A stretch of DNA of 64,000 nt. Source: Acidobacteriota bacterium. GTDB lineage: Bacteria; Acidobacteriota; Terriglobia; Terriglobales; Acidobacteriaceae. Location: NCBI GenBank assembly GCA_021799405.1, contig JAJZAL010000002.1, positions 1 through 64,000 of the forward strand. The letters are read 5' to 3'. Position numbers and translations under genes: made by a program. Positions 1 through 9,079 of this stretch are shown here, one piece after another (the stretch's first letter is position 1; each line of letters begins with the position of its first letter). The notes under the pieces are model-generated. The model saw only the letters and a list, made by a program, of their open reading frames with translations, made no database searches and was not told the DNA's origin.

Positions 1-2917
1 TCGCATTAGGGTGATGACCGGACGCCGCGTTGCCGTGGTGATCAGGCACAACCCCTGCCTGGCTTGGATGAGTACCGCCGCCCATGCACGCACCCGCCGA
101 GAGATTAGCCGTGCCATACAGCGTCACGTACTGCGTAACCGCGCCGGATGGCGGCGTCACCGCAAACTTCTCGGTGACCGCCTGGTTCGCAGCCACCTCA
201 CCGCTCATCTGGTGACCGACCGGCGCCACTTGCCAGCCGCCCGGCGCCTTCAGGCTCAAATGCACGTCGTGCAGGGTCTCATTGCCGCCGGCGCTCAGCG
301 AAACGCTGACGATACTGCGAGTGCCCGGCTGGAAGCTCTTCGGCGCGGAAACTGTCACCTGCCGGTCGCCGACCGACTGCTTCATCTCGTAGCGCTCGGT
401 CAGCGGAAGATTGGCCAGCGCCGATGAGTCGCCAACATACACGTAGTAGTTGCCGGCCGTCTCGGTCCAGCCATTCTGTCCCCACCACCACTCGTCGCGC
501 GGCGTGATCGTGAAGTGGACGACCTTCGACTCACCCGGCGCCAGCGTGACGCGCCGGAATCCGACCAGCTTGCGCGGCGGCTCGCCCGTCGACGCAGGCA
601 TGCCCAGATAAATCTGCGCGACATCGGTGCCTGTCACGTGTCCGTCATTGGTCACGCGCGCGCTCACTTGGATCGGCGTCACGCCGTCAACCTCATGCTC
701 GCTCACGTCCAGATCGCTGTACTGGAAATGCGTGTAGGACAAGCCGAAGCCGAAGGGGAACATCGGCTGAATGTGCTTCGCCTCGTACCACCGATAACCC
801 ACCAGTAGCCCTTCCGAGTAATGCACCTTGCCACCGATGCCCGGAAAGCGCTCTGGACCTGCCGCCGGCACATCGGCAAGTTTCACCGGGAAGGTCACCG
901 GCAGATGACCGCTTGGATCGACTTTGCCGAACAGCACATCCGCCAGCGCCGTCCCGTTGGTCTGCCCCGGATACCACGTGTCGAGAATCGCGGGCACCCG
1001 GTCGAGCCAGGGCATCGCAATCGGCGCCCCGGCCTGCACCACAACCACCGTGTGCGGATTGGCCTCCGCCACTGCGCTCACCAGCGCGTTCTGCGCCGAG
1101 GGCAGACGCAGGTCGGGCCGGTCGCCGCCCTCGCTCTCCGTATCGTCTGCCACCACCACCACCGCGACCTTCGCCGACTTCGCGGCCTCTACCGCCTTCT
1201 GAATATCGGCGTGCACCGTCGACGGCGTCGCCCAGACCAGCTTGCTGGGCGAGCACGGCAAATCGATCTGATACGTCTGCCCCTTGCTGAGATGGACGGC
1301 CGCCGAATGAGGAGCGCCTGGAGCATAGATCAGCGTCCTGCCGTTGATGGCGAGTCTCCCGAACCAGTGACTGCACCCAGCGGCATAGCCAAGGATGTAG
1401 AGACCGCTCGCCGGAGCCGTCAGCGTCGCCGAATACGACCGGAGACGCTTCTTCGCGGTCTTGCTGGCCGTCGGAGTCGACAGATCCGCCGTCGGAACCG
1501 GCATGAGTTGTGCATCGGCCGGCAGGCCCTGCGTATAACTCACACTCGACTTCCCGGCGACCCCTTGGATTCCGGCCAGCGGCGAAACCGTCGACGACGG
1601 AATCACATGTGCGCTCCCGCCGCCGCCATAGGTCACCTGCGCCGACGCTGCCGGGCCGATCACGGCGATATCTGCCGATGTCGCCAGCGGCAGCAGGTGA
1701 CCATCGTTCTTGAGCAGTACCGTGCCGGTTTTGGCGATTCTGTTCGAAATTGCCTGATGCTCCGGCGTCGTCGCCACTGCGGTGGTCGAGCCGGACGGAG
1801 GATGGTTGAACAGATCGAAGCGGAACATCTGGTAAAGAATCCGTGCCACCATCGTGTTCAGCACTGCGCGCGGAATCGTGCCATTCGTGATTGCATTCTG
1901 CAGCGGCGCGCCAAAATAACGGCTGGATGGCTGCTCCATATCCGTGCCGGCCGCGGCTGCCGAAACGTTGTGGACCGCACCCCAGTCCGACGTGTTGAAC
2001 CCGTCGAAATTCCACTCGTCGCGCAGCACATCCGTCAGCAGGTAATGGTTCTCGCAGCTGTAGTAGCCGTTCACCGTTGCGTACGAGCACATGATCGAGC
2101 CAACCTTCGCCTTGCGGATCGCAGCGCGGAAAGCCGGCATGTAGATCTCGTGCAGCGCCCGCTTTGAAACGATAACGTCGTCTTTCGGCGTGTTACGGTA
2201 GGTCTCCTGGTTGTAGGCGTCAAAGTGCTTCACCTGCGCAATGGTGCCTGTGCTTTGGATGCCGCGGATTTCAGCGACCGCAATATTCGCTGCCAGTGTC
2301 GGGTCTTCCGAGTAGCTTTCGAACTCGCGGCCCCAGCGCGGATCGCGGGCAATATTGACGGTCGGCCCCAGATCTACGGCAACTCCCTTGGCGGCCTGTT
2401 CGGCCCCAACCACCTGCCCGTACTCATAGGCGAGCTTCCGCGAGAATGTCGCGGCGAGCGATGCGCCCGATGGCAGGTTCGTAACGTCCTTCAGTCCATC
2501 CCCAACCCCGTTCGGACCATCTTCGAGTCCGAGCGCCGGGATGCACAGCGCGGCATTCGCTGGCTCGTCTCCAACATATGGACGCACGCCGTGGCCTTCA
2601 ACCATGCTGATTTCATCGGCGACGGTCATTTTCTTCATCAGCATCGCAACCCGCTTCGCAATCGGCAGATGCGGGTTCAGCCACGGACAATCCGCGGCCG
2701 TGCTCGCCGGTTTCGGCGGTATCGCATGCGCGGTCCCACATACAGCCGCTCCCAGCGCCACGATCGCAATGGCCGCAAACACTCCTGACCTGGCGCCGTA
2801 AATGCACACTTTGATTGCAGGCAACAGATTCCGTTTCCTGGCCGCACGCTCGATAGCGGCCTCGTTGCCGCGCACCCCACAAGCGGGCTGCGCCCGCATG
2901 GCTTCATCCCGGTTCAT
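1..2917 (-). CDS. Glycoside hydrolase family 3 beta-glucosidase-like enzyme, secreted, 3' end outside the window
   Basis: An open frame of 972 codons runs from an ATG at 2917 to the left edge with no stop, so the C-terminus is missing. A GGAGGG ribosome binding site lies 11 bases before the ATG. A long N-terminal tail precedes a hydrophobic signal segment ending near GTAHA. The GH3 N-domain carries the KHF motif and the nucleophile motif NTSDWGAVHN, whose Asp is at about 1984. A PA14-like insert (about codons 490-540) follows in the second GH3 domain, then a fibronectin-III-like domain and the start of an NPCBM/NEW3-type domain. The family removes terminal beta-linked sugars from oligosaccharides. 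It lies downstream of the GH31 gene in the same direction and has an operator-like palindrome 140 bases upstream. The family is clear; the substrate is not. Confidence 0.88.
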   Translation of the reverse strand, partial: MNRDEAMRAQPACGVRGNEAAIERAARKRNLLPAIKVCIYGARSGVFAAIAIVALGAAVCGTAHAIPPKPASTAADCPWLNPHLPIAKRVAMLMKKMTVADEISMVEGHGVRPYVGDEPANAALCIPALGLEDGPNGVGDGLKDVTNLPSGASLAATFSRKLAYEYGQVVGAEQAAKGVAVDLGPTVNIARDPRWGREFESYSEDPTLAANIAVAEIRGIQSTGTIAQVKHFDAYNQETYRNTPKDDVIVSKRALHEIYMPAFRAAIRKAKVGSIMCSYATVNGYYSCENHYLLTDVLRDEWNFDGFNTSDWGAVHNVSAAAAGTDMEQPSSRYFGAPLQNAITNGTIPRAVLNTMVARILYQMFRFDLFNHPPSGSTTAVATTPEHQAISNRIAKTGTVLLKNDGHLLPLATSADIAVIGPAASAQVTYGGGGSAHVIPSSTVSPLAGIQGVAGKSSVSYTQGLPADAQLMPVPTADLSTPTASKTAKKRLRSYSATLTAPASGLYILGYAAGCSHWFGRLAINGRTLIYAPGAPHSAAVHLSKGQTYQIDLPCSPSKLVWATPSTVHADIQKAVEAAKSAKVAVVVVADDTESEGGDRPDLRLPSAQNALVSAVAEANPHTVVVVQAGAPIAMPWLDRVPAILDTWYPGQTNGTALADVLFGKVDPSGHLPVTFPVKLADVPAAGPERFPGIGGKVHYSEGLLVGYRWYEAKHIQPMFPFGFGLSYTHFQYSDLDVSEHEVDGVTPIQVSARVTNDGHVTGTDVAQIYLGMPASTGEPPRKLVGFRRVTLAPGESKVVHFTITPRDEWWWGQNGWTETAGNYYVYVGDSSALANLPLTERYEMKQSVGDRQVTVSAPKSFQPGTRSIVSVSLSAGGNETLHDVHLSLKAPGGWQVAPVGHQMSGEVAANQAVTEKFAVTPPSGAVTQYVTLYGTANLSAGACMGGGTHPSQAGVVPDHHGNAASGHHPNA

Positions 2918-3055
2918 TCTCTTTGAACCCTCCCATATGAAATTTCGAGCTTCGAATTACGCTGAACAACACCTGCCGAATGCACCTGCAAACCGGCGCG
3001 CATCCCTTGCTCAGAGCCAAACGGACAATCTCTTGCTTCTAAAGAATTCGCGCAT

Positions 3056-3071
3056 CCATCCTACCTGATGG
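3056..3071. promoter_or_regulatory. Operator-like palindrome upstream of the GH3 gene
   Basis: The site reads ccatcctacctgatgg: CCATC, six bases, GATGG, followed by CGC. It lies 140 bases before the GH3 start and matches the site at 5843-5858 at 16 of 19 positions when the trailing CGC is included. No regulator gene is adjacent. Binding by a sugar-responsive repressor is an inference. The remainder of the 277-base gap between GH31 and GH3 shows no gene. Confidence 0.5.
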
Positions 3072-3194
3072 CGCCTGCCTTACAAACCGCGCCGGAGGGA
3101 ACAAGCGCGGCAGCACTCGCCGCGCCCAGTCCCGCCACCATCTCTCTGCGTGAGAACTTCAGGGGTGCTTTCCTGCTCATCGGCAGCGCATCCC

Positions 3195-5759
3195 CTACTC
3201 CGCTTTCACCGTCAGCGTCTCACCCTTCACATTCTGCGGAATCACCACCTCGACCATCCCATGCGCGGCATCGTACCTCGCACCGCTCACCGGCCGGCCG
3301 TCCAACTCCGCCTGCACATGGCTGCTCTTCCAGCCATACACCTGCACCCGGATCTGCTTCCACCACGCCGGATAACTCCCCTCCTGCGCGCTGATGTGCA
3401 GCGTCAGACTCCCTGGCGCGGCCTCGCAGGCGTAATGCACCCGCAGATAATCCCCGTGCTTGTAGTCGAGCGTCGTGCCGTCATCGTCATACAGCGACCC
3501 GTGGCAATCCGGCCCCGGATAAACACGCAGCGTCAGCGGACCCACGGGCGTCTGCATCAGGCTCTCCACCAGCGGCTGCATCGGAATCACCGATCCGCCC
3601 TTCGCAAAGACGGGCAGTACCGCCAGGGTCGGCCTCACCTTCAGCGTCTGCAGTCCCTGTCCGCCGGAAACCGTCTGGTTCGTCAGCACCGTCTTCTCCA
3701 GCGTTCCCGTATACCCGCCGTTCGCCGCCAGTTTCCCGGTCCAGAAGTTGTACCAGGGCGCCGGCGGAAACGTCACATTGTAGCTCTGCACTTCATCGGG
3801 ATAGTGCGGCGGAGCCACCAGCAGGTCCGGCCCAAACAGAAACTCGTTCGGCACGCTGTCATCCAGCGGAGACTTGTCCGGCATCGCGTCCGGAAAATCC
3901 AGGAACAGCGGCCGCATCAGCGGAATCCCCGTCCGCGATGCATAATCCACCGTCGTGTAGATATAAGGGAACAGCCGGTAGCGCGTTTCAATATACTTCC
4001 GCCGGATCGCCTCCTGCGCCGGCCCTCCCACCCACGGTTCCTGCGGGTGTGAGCCCTTCGTCGTGTGATCGCGGTCAATCGGATTGAACGCGCCCATCTC
4101 GATCCACTTCGTCAGCAAATCCATCTGCGGCGAACCCGCAAACCCGCCGATGTCGTCGCCCACCATCGTAAAGCCGCTCAGCCCAAGGCTCTCCAGCATC
4201 GGCGTGCTCAGTTGCATCTGGTTCCAGTCCGAGGAATTATCTCCCGTCCACGTCGCCGCGTACCGCTGCCCGCCTGCGTAGCTGGAGCGCGTCAGTACAA
4301 ACGGCCGCTGGTTTGGCTTCAGTGCCCGCAACCCGTCAAACGTCGCCCGCGAGTTCTGCTCGCCCATAATGTTGTGGATCTCCCGCTGCGTCACCGTCCG
4401 CGTCTTCCAGCCCGGCCCTTCAATCTGCCCCACCACGTCCAGCGGAATCGTCTTCGTCGGTGTGTTGAACACCGACGGCTCGTTCATGTCGTTCCAGAAA
4501 CCACCCACCCCATACGAGTAGAACTGCTTGTACAGCCCGCCCCACCACTTCCGCGTGCGCGCCTGTGTAAAGTCAGGAAACACCGCCGGCCCCGGCCACA
4601 CATCGCCCACATAAATCGATCCGTTCGGATTATGCAGGAAGTGATCGCCCGCCTCGCCCGTCATGAATGGCATGTAATTGCTGTGCGGCAGATACGCCAC
4701 GTGCAGGTCCGTGATCATCACCAGGTGAAAGTCCTTCTTCTCCAGTTCCTTCACAAATGCCGGAAAATCCGGAAACTTCTTCGGGTCCACCGTGAACGGC
4801 CGGTTGTGAATCTGGTAGTCGATGTCCATGTAAATCACATCCGCCGGAATCTTGTCCTTCCGCAGCCGGTCGGCAATCGCACGCACCTTCGCCTCGGTTC
4901 CATAGCTGTACCGCGACTGCTGAAAGCCCAGCGTCCACTTCGGCGGCATCGGAATCGTCCCCGTCAGCCACGCATAGTCCTGCTCCACCTGCTTCGGCGT
5001 CGGCCCGTAGAAGAAGTAGTACCGCAGCGGCCCTCCCTCGGCGCCAAAGCTGAACTCATTCCGCCGCAGCTTGCCAAAGTCAAACGTCGTCCACCACGTG
5101 TTATCCAGCAGAACCCCATACGCCGTGCCCTTCTGGAAGCCCATGAAGTAAGGAATGTCCTTGTAAATGGGATCCGTCCCCCGCTGCCACCGGTAGTGGT
5201 CCGTGTTCCACATCGTGAACTGCCACCCGCGCCTGTCCAGCGGAGCAGGCTTGTCCCCCAGCCCGAAGAAGTGCTCATCCTGCGGCATCTTCTCCCACAC
5301 CGTGTATCCGGTATCGCCATGCTGGTCGCTCTTGTAGAACTCCACCGGCGACGCGCTCTGCATCAGCACAAAGCCGTTGGCATTCGTCACCGTAATCGCC
5401 ATCGTCTTGCGCGCCACCCGCACCATCAGGTCCTTCGTGTTGAACCCGACCGAGTCCGCGCCCGAAAACGGCGTCACCGTCACCCGCGACGCCCGCGCCT
5501 TCGCAAGCACCGCCCAGGACCCATGCGGCGGCATCTGCCCGGTATTGCTCATCGTGAAGCGCAGCACGTCGTCGCGCAGCGCCACCACCCGCAAAATCCC
5601 CTGTCCGCTGTGAATCTCAATCCCTGAAGGCAGCGCCTGCGCCGCATCCACCTGCATCATCTGCGGGCATTGCGCCACGGCGCGCGGCCCCGCCAGCCCC
5701 AGCAGCATGCAAATCACGATCCCGAATCCAACCTTCAGCGACAGACGCAATCCGTTCAC
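3195..5759 (-). CDS. Glycoside hydrolase family 31 alpha-glucosidase/alpha-xylosidase, secreted
   Basis: The protein has 854 residues. The frame is open to 5993, but a GTG at 5759 has an AGGGAGGA ribosome binding site 7-8 bases upstream and begins a clean signal peptide ending GPRAVA, so that start is preferred. Family 31 marks are clear: FGLGDKP in the N-terminal beta-sandwich, the nucleophile motif FWNDMNEP with Asp near residue 424, and WTGDNSSDW with the acid/base Asp near 507. The family hydrolyses terminal alpha-glucosides or alpha-xylosides. The gene diverges from a TonB receptor and precedes GH3, which suggests breakdown of an imported or surface-bound glycan in the periplasm. Whether it acts on alpha-glucan or xyloglucan side chains cannot be decided here. 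Confidence 0.92.
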   Translation of the reverse strand: MNGLRLSLKVGFGIVICMLLGLAGPRAVAQCPQMMQVDAAQALPSGIEIHSGQGILRVVALRDDVLRFTMSNTGQMPPHGSWAVLAKARASRVTVTPFSGADSVGFNTKDLMVRVARKTMAITVTNANGFVLMQSASPVEFYKSDQHGDTGYTVWEKMPQDEHFFGLGDKPAPLDRRGWQFTMWNTDHYRWQRGTDPIYKDIPYFMGFQKGTAYGVLLDNTWWTTFDFGKLRRNEFSFGAEGGPLRYYFFYGPTPKQVEQDYAWLTGTIPMPPKWTLGFQQSRYSYGTEAKVRAIADRLRKDKIPADVIYMDIDYQIHNRPFTVDPKKFPDFPAFVKELEKKDFHLVMITDLHVAYLPHSNYMPFMTGEAGDHFLHNPNGSIYVGDVWPGPAVFPDFTQARTRKWWGGLYKQFYSYGVGGFWNDMNEPSVFNTPTKTIPLDVVGQIEGPGWKTRTVTQREIHNIMGEQNSRATFDGLRALKPNQRPFVLTRSSYAGGQRYAATWTGDNSSDWNQMQLSTPMLESLGLSGFTMVGDDIGGFAGSPQMDLLTKWIEMGAFNPIDRDHTTKGSHPQEPWVGGPAQEAIRRKYIETRYRLFPYIYTTVDYASRTGIPLMRPLFLDFPDAMPDKSPLDDSVPNEFLFGPDLLVAPPHYPDEVQSYNVTFPPAPWYNFWTGKLAANGGYTGTLEKTVLTNQTVSGGQGLQTLKVRPTLAVLPVFAKGGSVIPMQPLVESLMQTPVGPLTLRVYPGPDCHGSLYDDDGTTLDYKHGDYLRVHYACEAAPGSLTLHISAQEGSYPAWWKQIRVQVYGWKSSHVQAELDGRPVSGARYDAAHGMVEVVIPQNVKGETLTVKAE

Positions 5760-5842
5760 GAGCAAATCCTCCCTCCACATCCTACTGCGCTCGTCCCACC
5801 GTTTGCGCACCCCGCGAGAAACTTGGCGGCCACAAAATCCGT

Positions 5843-5858
5843 CCATCTCACCAGATGG
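5843..5858. promoter_or_regulatory. Operator-like palindrome between GH31 and the TonB receptor
   Basis: The site reads ccatctcaccagatgg, with perfect 6-base arms around four bases, followed by CGC. It lies 84 bases upstream of the GH31 start and 69 bases upstream of the receptor start, so one bound protein could control both. A second short palindrome, ttgcatgcaa, lies at 5866-5875. The twin of this site is at 3056-3071 before GH3. Confidence 0.55.
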
Positions 5859-5926
5859 CGCTCCTTTGCATGCAACTTTGTTCAAAATCACCGGATTCCC
5901 CGCCCAGGTCCGGTACCCTTTTCTGT

Positions 5927-8863
5927 ATGCTTCGCAAGTGTTGGGGCCTGTTTCTCCTTGTTCTCCTTGCTTCTGTCGCGTGGGCGCAAACACCGGACAC
6001 TGCGACCCTCCGTGGCCGCGTTCTTGACCCCGACGGCCGCGCCATCCCCAACGCCGAAGTCACCGTCGCCAACACCCTCACCGGCTCCGTGCGCCACATG
6101 CGTACCACCTCCGCCGGCACATTCCAGTTCGGCGGCCTGCCCATCTCCGGTGCCTACACGATCCACGCCACCGCATCCGGATTCGCCGCCGGTACCGTCC
6201 CCACGCTCCATCTCGTCGGCGGTGTCGCCGCCCAGGTGGACATCCGTCTCGCCATCCCAGGCGGCGTCACACGCATCACCGTCACCGGCCAGTTGGGCTC
6301 GCTCCGCACCGACGAGCCCCAAATGGGCGACGTCCTTTCCGCCCGCCAGATCCAAATGACCCCGCTCCTCAACCGCCGCATCACCTATCTCCCGCTGCTC
6401 AACGCCGCCAATCGCCCCGCCATCAACGAGGGCGATATCTTCATGAATCAGGACCTCTTCAACACCAACGGCGCCGGACGCCGCCAGACTTGGTTCGAGG
6501 TCGATGGCGCCAATGCCAATGACAGCTGGGGCCGCCAGACCATCTTCAGCAATGTCCCCGTCGCCGCTGTCGAGGAGATGACCATCCTTGAAAATTCCTT
6601 CTCCGCCGAGTACGGAGCCTCTGCCGGCAGCGTCGTCAATATCGTAACCAAATCAGGCACAAATCACTTCCACGGCATGGCCCTCGGTCTCTGGCGACCC
6701 TCCGCCACCGAAGCCGAACTCTCCGGCTTCAACAACACCACGGCCACCAGCGGCAGCGACATTACCAACGACACCCTGGCCCAGGGCGCCGCATCGCTCT
6801 CCGGACCCCTCCTGCCCGGTGGACACACGCAGTTCTTCCTTTCCGGCGAATACAGCGCCCAGGACCGCGCCTCGCCCGTCACCTCGCCCGTCGCTCCCGG
6901 CAACTTCATCGGTCGCTACCGCGGCGGCCTCGCCTTCCTGCGCATCGACCACGAATTCAATCCCCGCCACCGCATCTTCCTCCGCGAAGACGATGACATG
7001 TTCTACGACACCAACCCCAAAGGCATCATCGGCGGCGACACTCTGCCCTCCGTCGCCCGCACCTTCCGCCGCCGCACCTACACCACCGAAATCGGCGATA
7101 CCTACGTCATCAGTCCTGCGCTGCTCAACGATCTCCGCGCCCAAATGCAGCTCGCGTCTCCCATCACCGAATTCGATCCCGTCATCTACGGCACCCAGTT
7201 CATCGTCCCCATCTCAAATGGCGGAACCTTCATGTCGGGCACCTCCCAGCAGGCCCTCCTCCTTAACCACCAGTACTCCATCAACGACGTCGTTTCCGCG
7301 GACATGGGCCGCCACCAGTTCCGCTTCGGCGCCAGCCTCATCGCCGCCCACACCGGGGGTGACGGAGAAGAATTCGGCGGGCCCATCTATGACGGTCAGT
7401 TCCAGTACAAAACCTGCACTCAGGCCCTCTCCTACTGCGAAAGCTCCGCCTACCTCAACAACATTGACAACGTGCAGACCTACACCCAGAGCTACGGCAA
7501 CGCCGTCTACACCGTCAACGATTTCCTCTGGGCGCTTTTCCTCCAGGATGACTTCGAGGTCAGCAACCGCCTCACCCTCAACCTCGGCCTCCGTTACGAA
7601 CAGCAGACCTTCACCGACTCCCGCAACGACTTCGGCCCGCGCCTCGGCTTCGATTACGACTTCAGCGGTCACGGCCGCACCGTCCTCCGCGGCGGCTTCG
7701 GCGTCTACTATTCGCAGGTCGTCGACAACTCTGAGGCCAACTACGCCCTCACCGGACCCACCGGCGTCTTCAATTACACCGCCGCTCCCGGCCAGGTCGG
7801 CTTCCCCGCCAGTGTCTCCGCCGCACCGCTTCCGTCGTTCCCAGCAGGCGCGCAGGTCCCGTTGCGCAACCTCTACATCCGTCCCGGACGCGCCGGTTAC
7901 TACAACCATTTCTTCCCCACATCCACGCTCAAGGGCTATCCCTCCGGATTGCTCAACCCCTACACGAGCCAGTGGATCCTCGGTCTCCAGCAGCAGGTCT
8001 ACCACCACTGGGTCCTCAGCCTCGATTACGTCGGCTCGCGGACCCGCCACAACGTTCGACCGCTCGACCTCGACTCGCCCGCGCCCTTCATCCGCACTGC
8101 ACAGGGCGAGTTCCGCACCGCGCAGCAGGCCAACTGCACCCGCCCCTACTGGATCGTCTGGTACCAGCAGCACAACATGACCTGCAATCCCACAACACCC
8201 ACCGATCCCCAGCCGCCCTACAGCGTCATCCTCACCGACGTGAACGACGGCTACGCCAACTACGACGCCCTCGACGTCAATCTCAGCCACCCGTTCGCCA
8301 ATGGCTCCTCAATGCTCGCCAGCTACAGCTGGTCGCACACCCTCGACAACGTCGACCCCGACGTTCCCAGCCAGAACCCCAACGACCCCAACTTCACCAA
8401 CCGCGCCGAGTACGGCAACGCCGGCTTCGACCAGCGCAATCGCTTCGTACTCAGCGGCGTTTACGCCGCGCCCTTCCGCATCAGCCTCGGCGGCATCGCC
8501 ACGCTCGCCTCGGGCCTGCCCTTCAATTACGTCACGGGAACCGTTAATAGCGGCGATCCCGGCGCCACCACCGATCGGCCCGTCATCCACGGTCACATCG
8601 TCGGACGCAACACCGGCCTCGGCGGCGCCATCTATGACATCTCACCCTTCATCCAGCGCGACTTCGCCATTCACGGCACTCGCGCCCAGCTCAATCTCCG
8701 CGCCGAGGCCTTCAACGCCACCAACCACGCCAACTTTGTCGGATACAGCGGTACCTACGGCAACGGCCCCACGCCCGGCCCCGGGTTCGGACAGCCGCTC
8801 ACCGGCATCAGCAATCAATTGCCGGCGCGCGAATTCCAGTTCTCCACCCAGCTCACCTTCTGA
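5927..8863 (+). CDS. TonB-dependent receptor, Oar-like, with N-terminal carboxypeptidase-regulatory-like domain
   Basis: The protein has 978 residues. The ATG at 5927 starts a typical signal peptide ending ASVAWA; an upstream in-frame ATG at 5855 would only add a non-signal tail. Residues about 22-105 form the carboxypeptidase-regulatory-like beta-sandwich (TATLRGRVLDPDG). A plug domain (about 110-240, including ILENSFSAEYG and GSVVNIVTKSGTNHFHG) and a large outer-membrane beta-barrel follow, ending in QLTF, a barrel-type C-terminal Phe. Such receptors import large ligands with energy from TonB. Divergent linkage to GH31 and GH3 suggests a glycan ligand, which is inference. Confidence 0.9.
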   Translation: MLRKCWGLFLLVLLASVAWAQTPDTATLRGRVLDPDGRAIPNAEVTVANTLTGSVRHMRTTSAGTFQFGGLPISGAYTIHATASGFAAGTVPTLHLVGGVAAQVDIRLAIPGGVTRITVTGQLGSLRTDEPQMGDVLSARQIQMTPLLNRRITYLPLLNAANRPAINEGDIFMNQDLFNTNGAGRRQTWFEVDGANANDSWGRQTIFSNVPVAAVEEMTILENSFSAEYGASAGSVVNIVTKSGTNHFHGMALGLWRPSATEAELSGFNNTTATSGSDITNDTLAQGAASLSGPLLPGGHTQFFLSGEYSAQDRASPVTSPVAPGNFIGRYRGGLAFLRIDHEFNPRHRIFLREDDDMFYDTNPKGIIGGDTLPSVARTFRRRTYTTEIGDTYVISPALLNDLRAQMQLASPITEFDPVIYGTQFIVPISNGGTFMSGTSQQALLLNHQYSINDVVSADMGRHQFRFGASLIAAHTGGDGEEFGGPIYDGQFQYKTCTQALSYCESSAYLNNIDNVQTYTQSYGNAVYTVNDFLWALFLQDDFEVSNRLTLNLGLRYEQQTFTDSRNDFGPRLGFDYDFSGHGRTVLRGGFGVYYSQVVDNSEANYALTGPTGVFNYTAAPGQVGFPASVSAAPLPSFPAGAQVPLRNLYIRPGRAGYYNHFFPTSTLKGYPSGLLNPYTSQWILGLQQQVYHHWVLSLDYVGSRTRHNVRPLDLDSPAPFIRTAQGEFRTAQQANCTRPYWIVWYQQHNMTCNPTTPTDPQPPYSVILTDVNDGYANYDALDVNLSHPFANGSSMLASYSWSHTLDNVDPDVPSQNPNDPNFTNRAEYGNAGFDQRNRFVLSGVYAAPFRISLGGIATLASGLPFNYVTGTVNSGDPGATTDRPVIHGHIVGRNTGLGGAIYDISPFIQRDFAIHGTRAQLNLRAEAFNATNHANFVGYSGTYGNGPTPGPGFGQPLTGISNQLPAREFQFSTQLTF

Positions 8864-8877
8864 CCACGAAACAAAAA

Positions 8878-8899
8878 GCCTCCCGTCATTCCGGGAGGC
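8878..8899 (-). terminator. Intrinsic terminator downstream of clpB
   Basis: An 8-bp perfect stem (gcctcccg and cgggaggc, loop tcattc) is followed on the minus strand by TTTTTGTTT. It lies about 200 bases beyond the clpB stop, just after the receptor stop, and may serve both convergent transcripts. Confidence 0.75.
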
Positions 8900-9079
8900 C
8901 TGCATTGTCTTGCAGCCTTCAGCAGATATCAGCCTGGCTGTTTGTGAGTTGTCACCCTACTCTTTTCTTGAATGGTCATCGCTGAGCGGAAGCAGCGCGC
9001 AGCACTGCCCCAGCCGAAGGCTCTGCAGTGAACTTTCATGGCCTCCATCCCCCGCCAAAGGCGGAGGACGGACACCGTC

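Noticed and set aside
693..2090. Long minus-strand open frame in another phase inside the GH3 gene
   Set aside because: The GH3 frame over the same bases has family motifs (KHF, SDW) and stays open from 2917 to the window edge. The other frame is Arg/Gly-rich with no family likeness.
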